Notes: generated by a model from the sequence alone, not told the origin. Positions 1 to 12,149 are shown, counted from the stretch's first letter. The stretch: DNA of 64,000 nt from Anas platyrhynchos (GCF_047663525.1 NC_092590.1:8452001-8516000), one strand, 5' to 3'. Program-made: numbers and translations.

Positions 1-2136
1 TTTCTACGTAGTAGACATAGCACTTTCATATACCCAGGAGATTTTATTTTTGCCATTAGTGAAGGCAGTATTTAGGTGTTATTTATTTCAATAACACTTA
101 AATACCGGGGAAATTAAGCTGGAAACTTGAACAGAAAATTGAAAAGGAAAAAAAAAAAAGGCAAAAGTATTGGACCATTTAAATGGAGGGTGTATATTGC
201 CAAAGCTCCATATTGAGTCATCTTAGAGATTACTAATTGATGTAGTTTTTAAAAGTGAATCCTATTTAACAGAAGTTTGGGAAGGCATCTCTTAATACTT
301 CTGTACTTTAGAAATGTTTGAAAATGACTATTTAAGCAATATTTTGCTATACTGAATGTAGTATGTTTCTTAAATGACCCTTATTAATGTTTTTCTGTCC
401 TTTTTCTAAGGCTTCTCTAGATTTTCGTAGTGGATTTTTCTTTTTTGGGTGGTTCTCTATCCCGTCCTTACAGCTGCTTCTTGCACAGCCACAACTAGGG
501 ATAAGAGGAACATGAAGGAAATGGGGTCCTTATTGAAGCAAACTTCTATGGTGCACGTAAATTCATTGCCTTGGTCCCGTTATTTCACATGTAGGGCATG
601 GAGGAATTTGAGTCTTTCTGCAATCTTAACAGGCAGGGAGGGAATAAAACAGACAATGTATTTTTGGTGTTTGAACTTTGGTGTTGTTGGAGAAACTTTA
701 TAGCACTTGCTTTACTTTTAACTTCCCAGTCATCTAAAGGTTTAATTTTTTATTTTTTATTTTTGCTAGAAGATTAACCAGGCTCCTCATTTCACCACAC
801 AGGTTTTGTAGAAACAGTTCTTAAAGAACTCAAGTTACCATCGAGCAGTGTTAGTGAGCACTGGGCATCTCCGCACCAAGCAACAAAATGTAGAGGTGTT
901 CTTAATGCTGGTGACATTATTCTTTCTTTGGTGGGCTTGCATCAGCTTAAAGTTTTTATTTTTGCGTAATTTATATTTTGCAAAATTGAAGCACAGTAGG
1001 GTTTTTTGCCTTGTTGTTGCACTTCAAGAACCTAATTCAGAGATCGCTCTCTGAATTAAGAGCAATAAGAAAAGAGCACGTATGGCACTGCTGCTGTGTA
1101 GATGCATACAATCCAAATCAAAAAGTTATGGGGTTAGTGGTTTTGTGAAAGGGAACTGTGGAATGCTTTCTGCATCTTGCTAACTTCCATACCCTACTGA
1201 GCATAGCTCAGCACTTAGAGCCAAGTTCTGCCCTCTGATGCACACACTTGGCTCTTGTTTCTGTCTCAGGCATGTGCATCTGAGATCAATACTTGGCTTT
1301 TATTTCAAACAGACAAGTAAAGAATGAGTAATGGATACATGTTGCAAATTGAACAAATGGCGTAAGTAAAATTGCCATATTTAATTTAAGAATAAATGAT
1401 TTTTCTTTGGAACACTCGGTAGGATTGTGGCACTCTTGTCTTGGTTTTACTGTCTCACTGTTGTGAGGAGTAGGAGTTGAACTTGACTGGAACTTTTGCT
1501 GCTTATCACCACTTACCTGAGAAGTTGATTTTAATTTAGATTGTCCTGTTAATGGTGATCAGTAATCAGTGATCAGTTTACTTTTTGTTCTGCAAATTGT
1601 CCTTCATTATGAGATCTTCTGCCGTGTTGTTCTTCCATTCCCTAGTGCACTGAAATGATCTTCTTTAACCAGTACTGCAACTGGTGGACTGCTGGGCTGC
1701 TGCTGGGGCAGAGAGGATGAGGCTGCAGAATAGGATGGCTGCTGTTGTTGACAGAGAACTGAGACAGGAGGTGGAGGAGAGAGTTGTCTCTCAGCAGAGT
1801 TCCTCACAGAGAGAGAAAGCCAGGCTAGATGAAGGCACAGACTCGATCCAACTCCCAGAAGATGAGTTGGACCGAGCTGCTAAACCTCAGGAGTCACCTA
1901 AGCTCTGTGTTGTAGAGGGTGTGTAAAGATGTACTGGCACTGATGGGCAAATGTCTGGAAATAAGTTAATATCAGATCATATTTCCAAGAAGAACTTTCA
2001 TTAAGTTATCAAAAAAGCAGAAGAATTGTGAGCAACTTTGCATTCTTTTTAACTATTTCTTTTTTTCTTTTTTTTTTTTCCTCTCCCTACCTGTTCTTCT
2101 CCCTCTCTCCCCTTACTCCCACCCCTATCCTCTCAG
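1..2136 (+). other. PAPSS1: PAPSS1 terminal intron (3' part)
   Basis: This is the intron preceding the last coding exon; its 5' end lies outside the window. It ends in an unusually long pyrimidine tract (about 2054-2134, only a few purines) followed by the AG acceptor at 2135-2136. The exon then opens with the last base of a codon, so the intron is phase 2. No other PAPSS1 exon was recognised upstream in the window. The interior is AT-rich unique sequence with a short A-run near 149-159, an 11-bp perfect hairpin at 1033-1058, and a more GC- and purine-rich block at 1684-1926 that is open on both strands (see findings). Confidence 0.85.
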
Positions 2137-2275
2137 CCACGAAGACTTCGATTTTATATCAGGGACCCGCATGCGCAAGCTGGCTCGAGAAGGACAAAAC
2201 CCACCGGAAGGCTTCATGGCTCCTAAGGCTTGGACTGTGCTGACAGAATACTACAAATCCTTGGAGAAGGCTTAG
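2137..2275 (+). CDS. PAPSS1: Last coding exon of PAPS synthase 1 (bifunctional APS kinase / ATP sulfurylase)
   Basis: PAPSS1 makes the universal sulfate donor. Its C-terminal ATP-sulfurylase domain turns ATP and sulfate into APS, and the N-terminal kinase domain phosphorylates APS to PAPS for sulfotransferases. Only the final exon is in the window. After one base completing a split codon, 45 codons follow to a TAG stop at 2273-2275. The peptide holds [15 protein letters not shown], then FMAPKAW, and ends [13 protein letters not shown]. From memory of the family, the SLEKA ending with EGQ and TEYYKS matches PAPSS1, while PAPSS2 has EGEN, TDYYRS and SLEKN. This stretch is the very C-terminal end of the sulfurylase domain; the catalytic motifs lie in upstream exons not present here. 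The start is set by the CTCAG acceptor rather than a methionine. The reading frame is intact and highly conserved, so this is a functional gene, not a pseudogene. Confidence 0.96.
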
Positions 2276-2547
2276 GCCTCTTATGAACCGCAGATCAACA
2301 TTTGACGCCTGATTTATTTACAAGAAGGGGACCACACAGTCACCGTTCGTGTTGCTTTGTTGTGGTGTCGGTCAGGAAGTTCTTCTCTGAAAACAGACTC
2401 TTTCTCCCTAACTTAGCATCATTCTTTGCCTGTCCTTATGGGTTCTATTATGTCCTGGCACCTAACTAGCTGCTGGTTTTGATGTCTTTTATTACAGTTA
2501 ATATTCTTGCAGTAGGATTCTTAATTCTTGTCTTTTTTTTTTATTTT

Positions 2548-2564
2548 ATATATATATATATATT
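2548..2564. repeat. (TA)n microsatellite
   Basis: Short alternating TA run preceded by a T-rich stretch, inside the PAPSS1 3' UTR. Confidence 0.8.
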
Positions 2565-2830
2565 TTACTGCCTCTGTCCTATGAGTTCTGCAACTGTTAA
2601 ATAGATGCAGCTTTTTTCATGTTATTTAAACTGCTGGATATTTTCTGTTTTCAGTAGTTTGTAGGAGAAAGTGTAATAATTAGACCCTTAACTATGGATA
2701 GGTGCTCAAGAAATGGAAAAAATAACAGCTTTAAAATTACTGTTAAAGGTTACTCTATTATTCTCCAGAAGCTTTTAACATTAATTTTTCAGTACTTGTA
2801 ATTAAAAAGCAGAGTTCTTTATGCAGCATA

Positions 2831-2836
2831 ATTAAA
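2831..2836 (+). promoter_or_regulatory. PAPSS1: Probable PAPSS1 polyadenylation signal (ATTAAA)
   Basis: ATTAAA is the commonest variant of the AATAAA hexamer. It lies about 555 bases after the stop codon and is followed within 5-30 bases by a U/GU-rich stretch. A second ATTAAA lies 30 bases upstream at 2801-2806. No AATAAA was seen between the stop codon and this point. Confidence 0.5.
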
Positions 2837-5403
2837 CTTTTTTGCTTTCTTTGTTAATTTTTGGACTTCATTGAGTTATCCAATAGTTCCCTTCTGCTGT
2901 GGACCTGTAAAGACAACCAAGTAATGAGTAAAAAAGAAAAACACTTTACTCTTTTAATTGATAACTAATCCATATTTTTTTTTGTGCTTCTTGCCTTATG
3001 TGTCTATAGGGAATGTTTTATCCTATTTGATTTCACTTGCCAGTGTTTGGTTCCAGCTACAGTCATTCAGGATGAACTTAAAGAAAAAAAAAAAACAAAA
3101 AAAAAACAACAAGAAGTATGGCACACTGACCTCAAATTCATGTTTAAGAATTATCACAAGAAAAACTGAAGTCGTTAGATCATTGCAGTTCCTGTGGTAG
3201 AAATGCTTAGTCCTGAAGGTGAAGTATCTGTTTTTCAACATCTCCAATGGCAACATAAGGGCAATCTCATTGTTTTCCATGACAGACAAGGCATATTTGC
3301 TTCTACTAGGATTCCTCAAAAATCCTGAAGGTGGTTAATTCAGTATGTGAAGCATTAACTGCTGAAGAAAAACATGAAAAATAGAAAGTAAAATACTTCC
3401 CTGAGTACACAGTAATACTGATCTGTTGGGATCTTTTCAAGTATTTGCAGGTAATCAGTGGAACAGTCATAACTGTTCTTAGCCTGTTCACTAGGAACTT
3501 CACGTATCCTTCTCACAGAAACTTATTTTTCTGTTGGTAAGAGGTGTACAAAGGACAGAACAAAATGGTTTTCAGAATGAGGAAACTGGCCTGCTACATG
3601 CCTGGATGAGGCATGTTCATCTAGATTTTTTTTTTTGGATGGTGGGAGGTTGTAATGAAGGGACCTGTGTAATGAATGGGATGAATAGTGCTTGCAGTCT
3701 TTGGTTACTTGTTCACAGTAATATTTAAGACAAATGCTTTGAGAATGACTTCCTTCTCTTTTCCTCCTCTGTCTGTTTGAAGAGACACAGAGAGTAACTT
3801 TTAGTGGGATTTATACCTCTGTAAGAGGCAAGAAAGTAAGATGGAGTTGTGAAAAGACAGAGGCGTGTTCACCAGTGAACCGTGACAAGTGAAACTGTTT
3901 TGGTAGTGTAAAACTTACTCCTCTGGAATCGCTGAACAGATTTTCTTCAAATTTGGCTTTGTTTTTAGGTTGCATCAATTTACAGGACATGCAGAATCCA
4001 GAAGCAGAAGTCATTTCCTATCTGTGCAGGTGTACATGCAAAATTGCAAGCGTAACTATGAAGGTGGACAAGAATTATCAGCTGGTCAAAAGTGAATTGC
4101 TGTTGAAAGTTGGAGTTGACTCTTTGCTGTCAGGTTTGATTCTGAAAGTAATTAGGGTGAAAGATACAAAAAATATTTTGGCAGAATGGCAAACAGGGGT
4201 GGAAGTGTGCAGAAGTAAATGTTTTATAAGTGCTGCTTGTGCTATATGAAGTCTGGACAATATGTGGAGTGGTAAGCACGAATGTTGAGTCATTCCATAA
4301 AGTTAATTTAGAAGCAGGAATGTCTACAAACAAATTAATACAGTGATAAAAAGCAGATCGAGTTTTCATGCTTAACTCTTTTGATGCTGAGGCTCTGTTG
4401 TTATAGTGCTTCTAGAAAGCATTCCTTGCAATGCTGGGTATTAAAGAAGCCTTCAGGTTTATTCTAACTTATTATTTATTCTAAAGCAACAGCTACAGCA
4501 TTCCCAGGGGAATTTCCTGATAAAGAACAAGAGCATCTGGTCAATTTGTGGGCAGAATGTGCTCTGTACAACAGCAGTTTTCCCGTATCATGAATGTTTT
4601 CATTGTAGAATGCTAATTTTTCCTCTTCAGTTAGTGTCTTCTGTAAGAAAGTTGTATTTTATATGAAAAAGCTACTCCAGAAATGATTCCAAAATGTTCC
4701 CCTTCCCTCCCACTTTCTGCCTCTGCATTGGTATACATTACAAGTGGTTCTTTACCTGCTGCTCTCACACAGGATAATTTATGGGTATTATCCATTGCTT
4801 TTTGTAGGGTCCCAGGGTGATTGCTGACTTCTAACTGATCATTCTGATGTATTGGGCGTGTGAGATACGAAAGCAATAACACCCATCCATATGGCCGATG
4901 CAAGGACAGTCTGGACCCAGTTTTCCAAAATAGATGGATTAATGAGGTAGTTGGAGATTACCAAACCCTAATCCTTGGAGTTAAATAAATGCTAGAAAAT
5001 TACTACCTTTCCTAGGTGAACTGATGAATTCCAGATGTTTTTGATTCCTGCAGTACATACGAGCAACTTGAGAAACAGGCAAAAATTTTTTTATTTTTTT
5101 TTGTGTGTAAAGAGCCACACAGCTGAGAATTCTGTTTTCTTATGTGAGATCTCAAATGCCTGTGTTCGACTAACGGGAATACTTGGGATGACTTCTCAAG
5201 TAAGGATCTGAGGGTCACAATGGAAAAATACTGGATATGTGCTAAGGGTGCTGTCTTTTACCTGATTTTGTTCCTTTCAGTAGGGGAGCTAAACACGAAC
5301 AACTCAGTAATGCATTAGACACACAAAATGGAACATGTAGAATAGGTCACAATTTTTTTTAGACACAGTTTGGAGATAAGCAAGCTTCTACATCTGGAAT
5401 AAT

Positions 5404-5603
5404 TCAGTAGAAGTCTGCAGGGGGAGGATGTGAGTGGATGTCTTGGCGTGGTGGTGGTGGAAATAGAACAGGGCTACCGTGGGCTGTGTAGACGGTACTG
5501 TAAGGGGCTTGAGTTTGGACCTCCTTTGCATTTTGTATTTCCTTAATTTCAAGAAGTTCCACATGTGGGTCACACAGAGGGTTAAACTTACTGCCTTTCC
5601 CTG
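5404..5603 (-). other. Exon-like open segment, unassigned (possible terminal exon or chance)
   Basis: Read on the minus strand, a TTTTTATTGCTTTTGTAG acceptor-like sequence ends at 5604. It is followed by an open frame of about 66 codons to a TGA at 5404-5406. The segment is richer in GC and CpG than its flanks. The peptide contains FNPLCDPHVELLEIKE and ends with a proline-rich PPPPR then PPPADFY. An AATAAA-like hexamer on the same strand lies about 310 bases further on, near 5090. I do not recognise the protein. A second minus-strand frame is also open over most of this stretch, so the open frame may be chance. If real, the gene would be transcribed towards PAPSS1. Confidence 0.2.
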
Positions 5604-8600
5604 CTACAAAAGCAATAAAAATTACTTCGGGCATCCTGACAAAATACTAACAGAGTAGTCCAGATGCTTTCTCTTCCTGATGGATTAAAGGTGCTAATCA
5701 GTATCTTATAATCAGTGTGTTACTCCCTTTCCCAGTCAAAGCTGGCAGCTTCAAAGGCAAGTATATGTGTGTGTCTGTTACTGCATTGACACACATGGCA
5801 CCCCTCCTCATCTCCAGTCATGAACCTTTAAGCCTTTGTGCTGTGCACTGTAGGAACACAGAAAGAAGCCCTCATCTCTGTTACAAATTAGCTTTCCTAT
5901 GAGTCAGAAGAGAATTTTACTGCCTCTATGGCACCATCTCCGACAGCAGGGAAAAGAAAAGCCTTTCCTTCTCTTATGTAGGAGAATTCACAAGAAAAAA
6001 TGAGATGGAAAGTGATCTTTTGTGCAACTTTGCAGGGATGTCTGTCTGTTCATCTACAGGAATGGGATTTACAGTGGTGCCTGAACAAGAGTCAGAGGTG
6101 TGGAGGAAAGGTATTCCAGTCCTCAAACCTGATGCAGAATTTTTCACCACTAACCATAAAAAAACAAGACCTTCAGGCTGGAGTGAGTTGGCTGAATTGG
6201 CATTACAATGAATGCAACTGATAGCTCAGAATTAGTGTTTTCTTTTTTTCTGGTTTATGAATTGGTCTCAGAAACTTAAAACTCAAAACCCTTAATTAAG
6301 CTGCTGTGAAAGAGTGCTGCTAGTTCCGTTTTTTTCATATTTAATGCTGCAAGCTGGACCTGATAAGCTAGGTTGCCAAGGGTAGCTTTAAAGCTTTCCA
6401 CATCCAGTTTATTGGATATGGGAGTTCCCTGCCAACAGCGAAGCAGGTGTTGGGTAAACATGTGATTCAAAGGAAGTCAGTGCTAAGGTTTCTGCTCAGT
6501 TGCATTGTTTTACCTTGAAGAAAGCCTGAGGGCTGGCGTAGCAGGGCCTCTCTTAAATTTGCTGTCTCCTTTCATGAAAAACGTTTTGATTATGAATATA
6601 GCTCGATTTTTAGTGGTCTTTTGAAGTGTCCATTGAGGGGTTTTCTTTGCGTCTCCTGCAAGCTCTGTGCCTGCTCTTGTGATATTGGAGAATTTTTTAC
6701 CTGTATCCCTTTTCATTGTTTAGTTTTTATTAAAATCTCTTTTTTCTTTATGGGAGGGTGTATATGTGCATGAGCCAGAGTCATGCCTTCAGCATTTCCA
6801 GAACTGTTTGCCCTAGAAACCTCATCTTGATATCATTTTGAAGTTGAAGGGGGAAGGCAACTACACTGAAAGCTAGAAAACAGTGCTTTAAAACCACATC
6901 TGGAATTCTCAGACAATAAATGGCTCCAACTTAAAACAGAATGCAGAGATTTTAATATGTCATAAAACCCGAGGAGCCTTGGATTCAGTATAAGGACTGT
7001 CACCCAACCTTCATGTTAAAATCCACTACACAACACTTTGAAGTATGACTGTAGACAGAATGCTACCTGTCTGTGTATAAAAGGAGGAAAAAAAAATATC
7101 TTTTTTTCAGCATAAACTTCAGTGGAATGGAAATAGTGCCTGAATCTTTCTTTTATCCTCTGCAAACAGAGCTGTTTCTTCTATGGAGTCCTATGCTTAG
7201 CAGTCTAAATTTCACCTCATGAGAAGAATAAGCATTTTGGCCATATCCACATGTCTTCATCTCATAACAGCAGTTATGATGTCAAGTAAAAGGCTTGCAG
7301 TCTAGGCTGTGAGTTTTCAGGTTTTCCTGAGCACCTGCAGGTCTCCAGGCTTTCCACCCAGATGGCGTTTGTCCAAATTTCTATGGACTAGATCAATTAT
7401 TTCTGTAATGATTGATAGTTAAGTTTGTTGCAACAATTATGATGAGACAGAGAGAGAAACCAGTATCCACATGTTAACACTCTCCGGACAGCGTTGTTGC
7501 ATTTGATTTATTACCAAACATGGCATTTCAGGAGGACAAATCCACTCCTCTAACTTGGAAATGTTACTCTTATTTCAGGAGTGCTACTCAGAGAAAGAGA
7601 AAAAATTTAGGCTCTCATACTATTAACTTGATTTCATTGACAGCTTTCTCAAAGGCTTAAGTGGAAGCAGAAGAGACTCCTTGATCCTTAAACATTGGGC
7701 TCAAAAGGGCTGCCTGCTGGAATGGAAAACTACAGTCTGATAGTCTGTGGAAGGTTGGTTGTAGGATTGATAATGTGTCATCAAGGTCTGCTTTGTTTCT
7801 AGTTGATGAACACAATATTCTACCACCTATGAAAAGCAGTATTTTGATCATTTATTTTTTTTTTTCTGGATAATAAAGACAGTCATGAGACAAGACCATG
7901 TTTATACATAACTTCCCAGTAGGAAAAAGTTTACGACTATTATAGTTTATATTTAAACTATGATACAGTCTAAAAGAACCAGTGTTATAATTATGTGAGC
8001 AAAAATTTCCTATCATGCTATGTGACAGCAGAGCAATAAACGTGCCATCAGTGTCAACATCAAAAGTACAATGCAAAATGCTAAATATTATTGACACTTC
8101 TTCATTAGGGACAGTTATAAATAACTCCTTTGTCCATTATTTCTTCAAGGAAAAATACTGCTTCTTCCTGAGAACTGTAAATCTGTTTGCCTTACTTGGT
8201 AGTTAGAGACACTTGGGATGACGGTGGCTCTTCATAATTTTTACTGTTTTGCTGTATTTTTGAAGGCATGCTTCTGAGCTCCATAGCAAAATGGCTTTAC
8301 AAAGAATATTACAGGTTTATAGTTTTTCTTTGTAAACATTGTTGGCTGTTTTACTTACGGCACTTCAGATGTTTTTCCATCTGTGAAATTAAAAAAAAAA
8401 AACAAAAGTCTTATAAAGGTCAACTTATGTAGAGTTTGGGTACACAGTTTTTATCAATTATTAAAACTACTCTAGCTGGCTTCCTGTTCATACAAACTTT
8501 TGGTTCAGGGTCGTCCTTAGTGGTGTGACAATTTCTTGTGAAACACTTGATATGCTGGAGAAAAGTGGAATTTGGGAAAGATGATGAGTTGGTTGACAAT

Positions 8601-11127
8601 CCCACGATATTATCCTTCAAGCACTGATAATAAAAGACTGTACCTTGTAACATGTAACTCTTTCAAAAAAATATTGTGCCTTTTCTATAGTCATTGTCAG
8701 GGTACAACTGGAAATTCAAAGCAGCATGTTCTGTCTAAAAGGTGAACAGAAAGAGAGAAACATTCTTTGGTCAGTTGTTTTCTGGAGATAAATATGCAGC
8801 TTCCTTTTCATGTTTTTAGTGTATTTAAAAACAAAACAAAACATATGAAACTCCTAATCTTTCTATTTCCATATTTAAAGATACCTCTGGGTGAGGACAA
8901 ACTTGTTTTCTGAGGTTCAGACAGTTGCATTGTCTTCAGTTTGAGGATTTGCTGAATATTGGTGATGAAGTGCAACTAATGGCCTACTTAGACCCATCCT
9001 ACACTGGACAACTTCAAACAAGAAATCTCATCTTTTCCCTTAGATTCACTTTTACATAGGTGAAAAAACCCACCCAATGTGAAACAACTCCTCATTTCAG
9101 GTTTTTCCTCATAAACACGTAACTGATGAAAGAAAATTGAGCCTCTTTATCCATTCTTGATTCACTTACGATCCTACACGTGTCTGTAGATCTTGGAACT
9201 AATATTGAGGATATAGGTACCTTTCTGCATTGATTTTATGAAATTACCTTTGGAAAAGGTTTCAAAAGGATTAAAGTTAAGCTAATGTGAACTTGAAGAA
9301 ATATCTGGCTGCCTATGGAGAAATCTGATTGCATTAAGAATCTGTGGAGTAGGCACTAATTCTCTATTTAATCCATGAGTGAATGTTGGAATACACAACC
9401 TTTTATTGTGATAGGAAAGAAGTCACTGTTTTTTGAAATGTGACAATGCAGCTTTCAAAAACAAAACAAAAAACAGCACCACAACAACAAAAAACCAACA
9501 ACCCACAAACTAAAACTTGACTGCTTGACTAGCCAAGTAATAGCACAGGCATAAGGTAGGAGATTTTGTCAGTGGCTTACAAAATGGTTAATACAAGTCA
9601 AAGAAGGCCTGCCCACTAAAACCCAGAGATATGTGCCTGGGAGTCTCACCACTGGGAGACTACCACTGCTGCGAAGAATTCCAGCGTGGAGGAGGAATCT
9701 ATGCAGCACAAATTTTTTATCCATTTCATGGTTTCTGTGGAATTTTCAACGTCTGCTCAATCTTCGCGTGCAATTTTAATAAAATATGTGCTCATAGTAC
9801 ATTCCGCTCAAGTATCTTTTCTTCCATTTCTCATAAAAATATACCCTTTTTGTTTCAGGCCGAGAATCTTCTAGATTTGAACGTGAGCAGGAAAGCATCG
9901 CAGTTTGCAAGGGACCTCATGCACTTTACGCTTTCATCAGTCAGCTGTGAAAACCGTGAGAGAAGGGGCTGGAGAGTGTTGTGCGGCCATGGAGCTTCTA
10001 GTTCTGGTCAGGGCCAGTATAATACAGGCCTACAGGCTTTTTCACTATGTAAAGCACTATAGTTTATGGGTGATGTTATTTTAGTAAGAATTAGACTATG
10101 ATCTTGTTGTCTTCTGAGGTTCCCTTTGTGGTAGTAGCCTGTGAGCTTTTCTGGGAAGTGCAGCTCACAAGTTTATAAAACCATTGCTCTAGTATAGCAG
10201 CTAATAAGTTGTCATTAACTTTATCTATATAAAATTGTAAAGTATAGAAGCATTCAAAGAAACAAGAATTAAAGGGAAATAATTTTGAAAAGGATTATAA
10301 ATGAAGTAGGCGATAACCGAGGGGCTTGTGTATTCCTGTTCAGGCCAAACTCCATTTTACGCCCATCACCTACAGGAAAGCTGATGGTGTGTGCTGGCAC
10401 TCTGGGTTTGTTTACTGCTACAAATGCAGGTGAGAACCCAGCAAAAGCAAAAACAGTTCAAAACAAACAAACAAAGCCCCCCATGCCTTAGAAGGCAAGA
10501 ACCTGAAGCAAAGAAGTGAAGCAGAAGAGAAACTGAGACCCTGAAATTTGGGACTGCTTCTCTTGTGCAATGGATATGGAGTTGGAGCCAAGGCAAATGC
10601 CATTTGTTTATCTGGTGGAATGTTGATTTTAACACTGTCCCAGCCAGACCCAGTATATCTTTGCTTCCTAACTGGAGCTGTGAAGGCTGGAACAGCTGCA
10701 ACTCCAGAAATGCCAGCTGATTTCACATCAGGGAGAAACAGCTCTTTTTGGTAAAGATGCAGTTGCTTGTGATTGCTCTACTTCTGTATGTTTCTATCTA
10801 TGGAACTCCAAGTGGGAATGTAAGCGTCAAGGATGCTGAAAGAGTTTGTGCCGGATCTGGAGCTAGAAATGTGGAATTATCTGTAGGCGTTTTTTTCTTT
10901 TAGCCATGAGATACCTCTTTTTTAGTACAACTGTCAGGCAGTATTTCAAGGTGAAATTTTAGCTCATGGTTGTGAGGAAAGCCTCCTTGTTTGCAGCGTG
11001 ACACGCTGGAGCTGCATCTGGTAGCACATCCTTTGCAGGATGTTCACAGAGCTGTTCGAACAAAACACCCATGCTGCTGATGGCACAACTTGGGAAATTA
11101 CCAGAAAGTTATATTTGTTAGAGGCTC

Positions 11128-11180
11128 CATTAAAAACAAAACAAACAAACAACAAAAAAAAAAAAACACACACAAAAGAA
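11128..11180. repeat. A-rich low-complexity (CAAA/CA) stretch
   Basis: Runs of AAAAC and CAAA units pass into a 14-base A-run and then a short CA repeat. It may be the relic of a retroposon tail, but no element body is recognisable upstream. Confidence 0.7.
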
Positions 11181-11454
11181 AAGCCTGTTGTTCTTAGAGT
11201 AGGAACCTTACTATTCGGGATGGGGGAACGCTAAAACTTCAGCACAGGAAAAGACGACAGGAGTTAAGTGTTTTCACTGATTTTGATCTTATGCAGGGGT
11301 CATTGCTGAAGAGCTGACTGTATGGAAACTGCAAGACCAAGCTCATTCTGAGCATCACAATTTCTTGTTTTAAAACCGAATTTCAGTTATCCAAGAGCTG
11401 CTAAATCTGTTTTAAAAGAACTTTTAAGCTTTGAGAGGGCAGGAAACTTCAATC

Positions 11455-11502
11455 AGAAAGTGGTAAGTTTCTTTGTTTAGAAAGTGGTAAGTTTCTTTGT
11501 TT
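11455..11502 (+). repeat. Perfect 24-bp tandem duplication containing GGTAAGTTT
   Basis: Two identical 24-base units lie head to tail (11455-11478 and 11479-11502). Each begins AGAAAGTGG, carries TAAGTTTC and ends TTTGTTT. Each unit contains TGGTAAGTTT, a good match to the vertebrate 5' splice-site consensus. No substitutions separate the copies, which suggests a recent duplication. Confidence 0.9.
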
Positions 11503-11624
11503 TGGAGTTTCCCTTGTCTGGTACAGTAAGTGTTTGCAATCCAGCGTGAAAACACAAAGCTGAATCCTGCAGATTGATAGTTATCATATGCAAGTATGTT
11601 TGAGCTCCGTCACAGCCTCTCTGG

Positions 11625-11745
11625 GGGCCAGTTGACCTTGCACTAATTAGATGTCATTCCCAATGGGATAATGACATATTTGCCCTTATTGCACATGCTC
11701 TGGGATTAATTTAATGGGTCCAGTGCAAAGTGCTCTGTAGGCTTC
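11625..11745. promoter_or_regulatory. Motif-rich block, candidate conserved enhancer
   Basis: Within about 100 bases there is TGACCTTG (11633-11640; reverse complement CAAGGTCA, the NR5A/ERR-type half-site), TAATTAG (11644-11650, homeodomain type), GGGATAATGACA, and GGGATTAATTTAATGGG. Density and variety of intact motifs exceed the surrounding sequence. Conservation cannot be tested here, so this is an inference from motifs only. Confidence 0.22.
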
Positions 11746-12149
11746 TGCGAGAGCAGGCTGCTATGCTTGGGCCTTCTTTCTGCAGCAGTCAGTGCTGGCA
11801 GATACCCTCTTGTGTTCTGAGGTGAATCTTGTCCCTGGCTAGGTCATTTTTGTAAGTGGACGAAAAATAAATAAATAAAAATAAAGCCTCGCACAGTTTC
11901 ACTGCAGGAGTTGGACCTTGATCTTTTCCTGACACTGCTGAACAGGCTTGTATATTAGAATGACTTGATTGCAAACTATCTGAAAACTTCAGCTGTTACA
12001 AAATGAGGGATTTTTTACTCCCCTTCTGTCCTGTGTGGTAAGAATGAAGGTTGTCTTGAAATCTGTGCGGAAGGGTAAAAGACTTCACTTTGCAGAGTTC
12101 TGCTGAACAAGCAGGACCGTAATGGTCTTCCTCAGAATTAAATACCAGC

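Larger units (their letters stand above)
2276..2855 (+). other. PAPSS1: PAPSS1 3' UTR (end estimated)
   Basis: The UTR follows directly from the stop codon. It is increasingly AU-rich and contains a T-run plus a (TA)n microsatellite at about 2548-2564. The end is inferred from ATTAAA at 2831-2836 followed by a T/GT-rich stretch (TTTTTGCTTTCTTTG) typical of a downstream cleavage element. An earlier ATTAAA at 2801-2806 could give a slightly shorter transcript. The exact cleavage site cannot be read from sequence alone. Confidence 0.6.
2856..11390. other. Intergenic sequence downstream of PAPSS1, no assignable gene
   Basis: AT-rich single-copy-looking sequence. Open frames here are short, overlap each other and match no protein I recognise; the longest is 143 codons at 9631-10062. 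Low-complexity parts include an A-rich stretch at about 3081-3112, an A-run at 8391-8402, an A/C-rich stretch near 9460-9515 and an A-rich stretch at 11131-11180. The only stretch that looks exon-like is on the minus strand at 5404-5603. Confidence 0.7.

Noticed and set aside
2028-2243. 71-codon open frame overlapping the PAPSS1 exon
   Set aside because: Wrong frame across the acceptor; a shadow of the pyrimidine tract and the real exon.
9631-10062. 143-codon open frame on +
   Set aside because: Longest frame in its region, but composition is not protein-like, no domain is recognised, there is no splice or promoter context, and another frame overlaps it.
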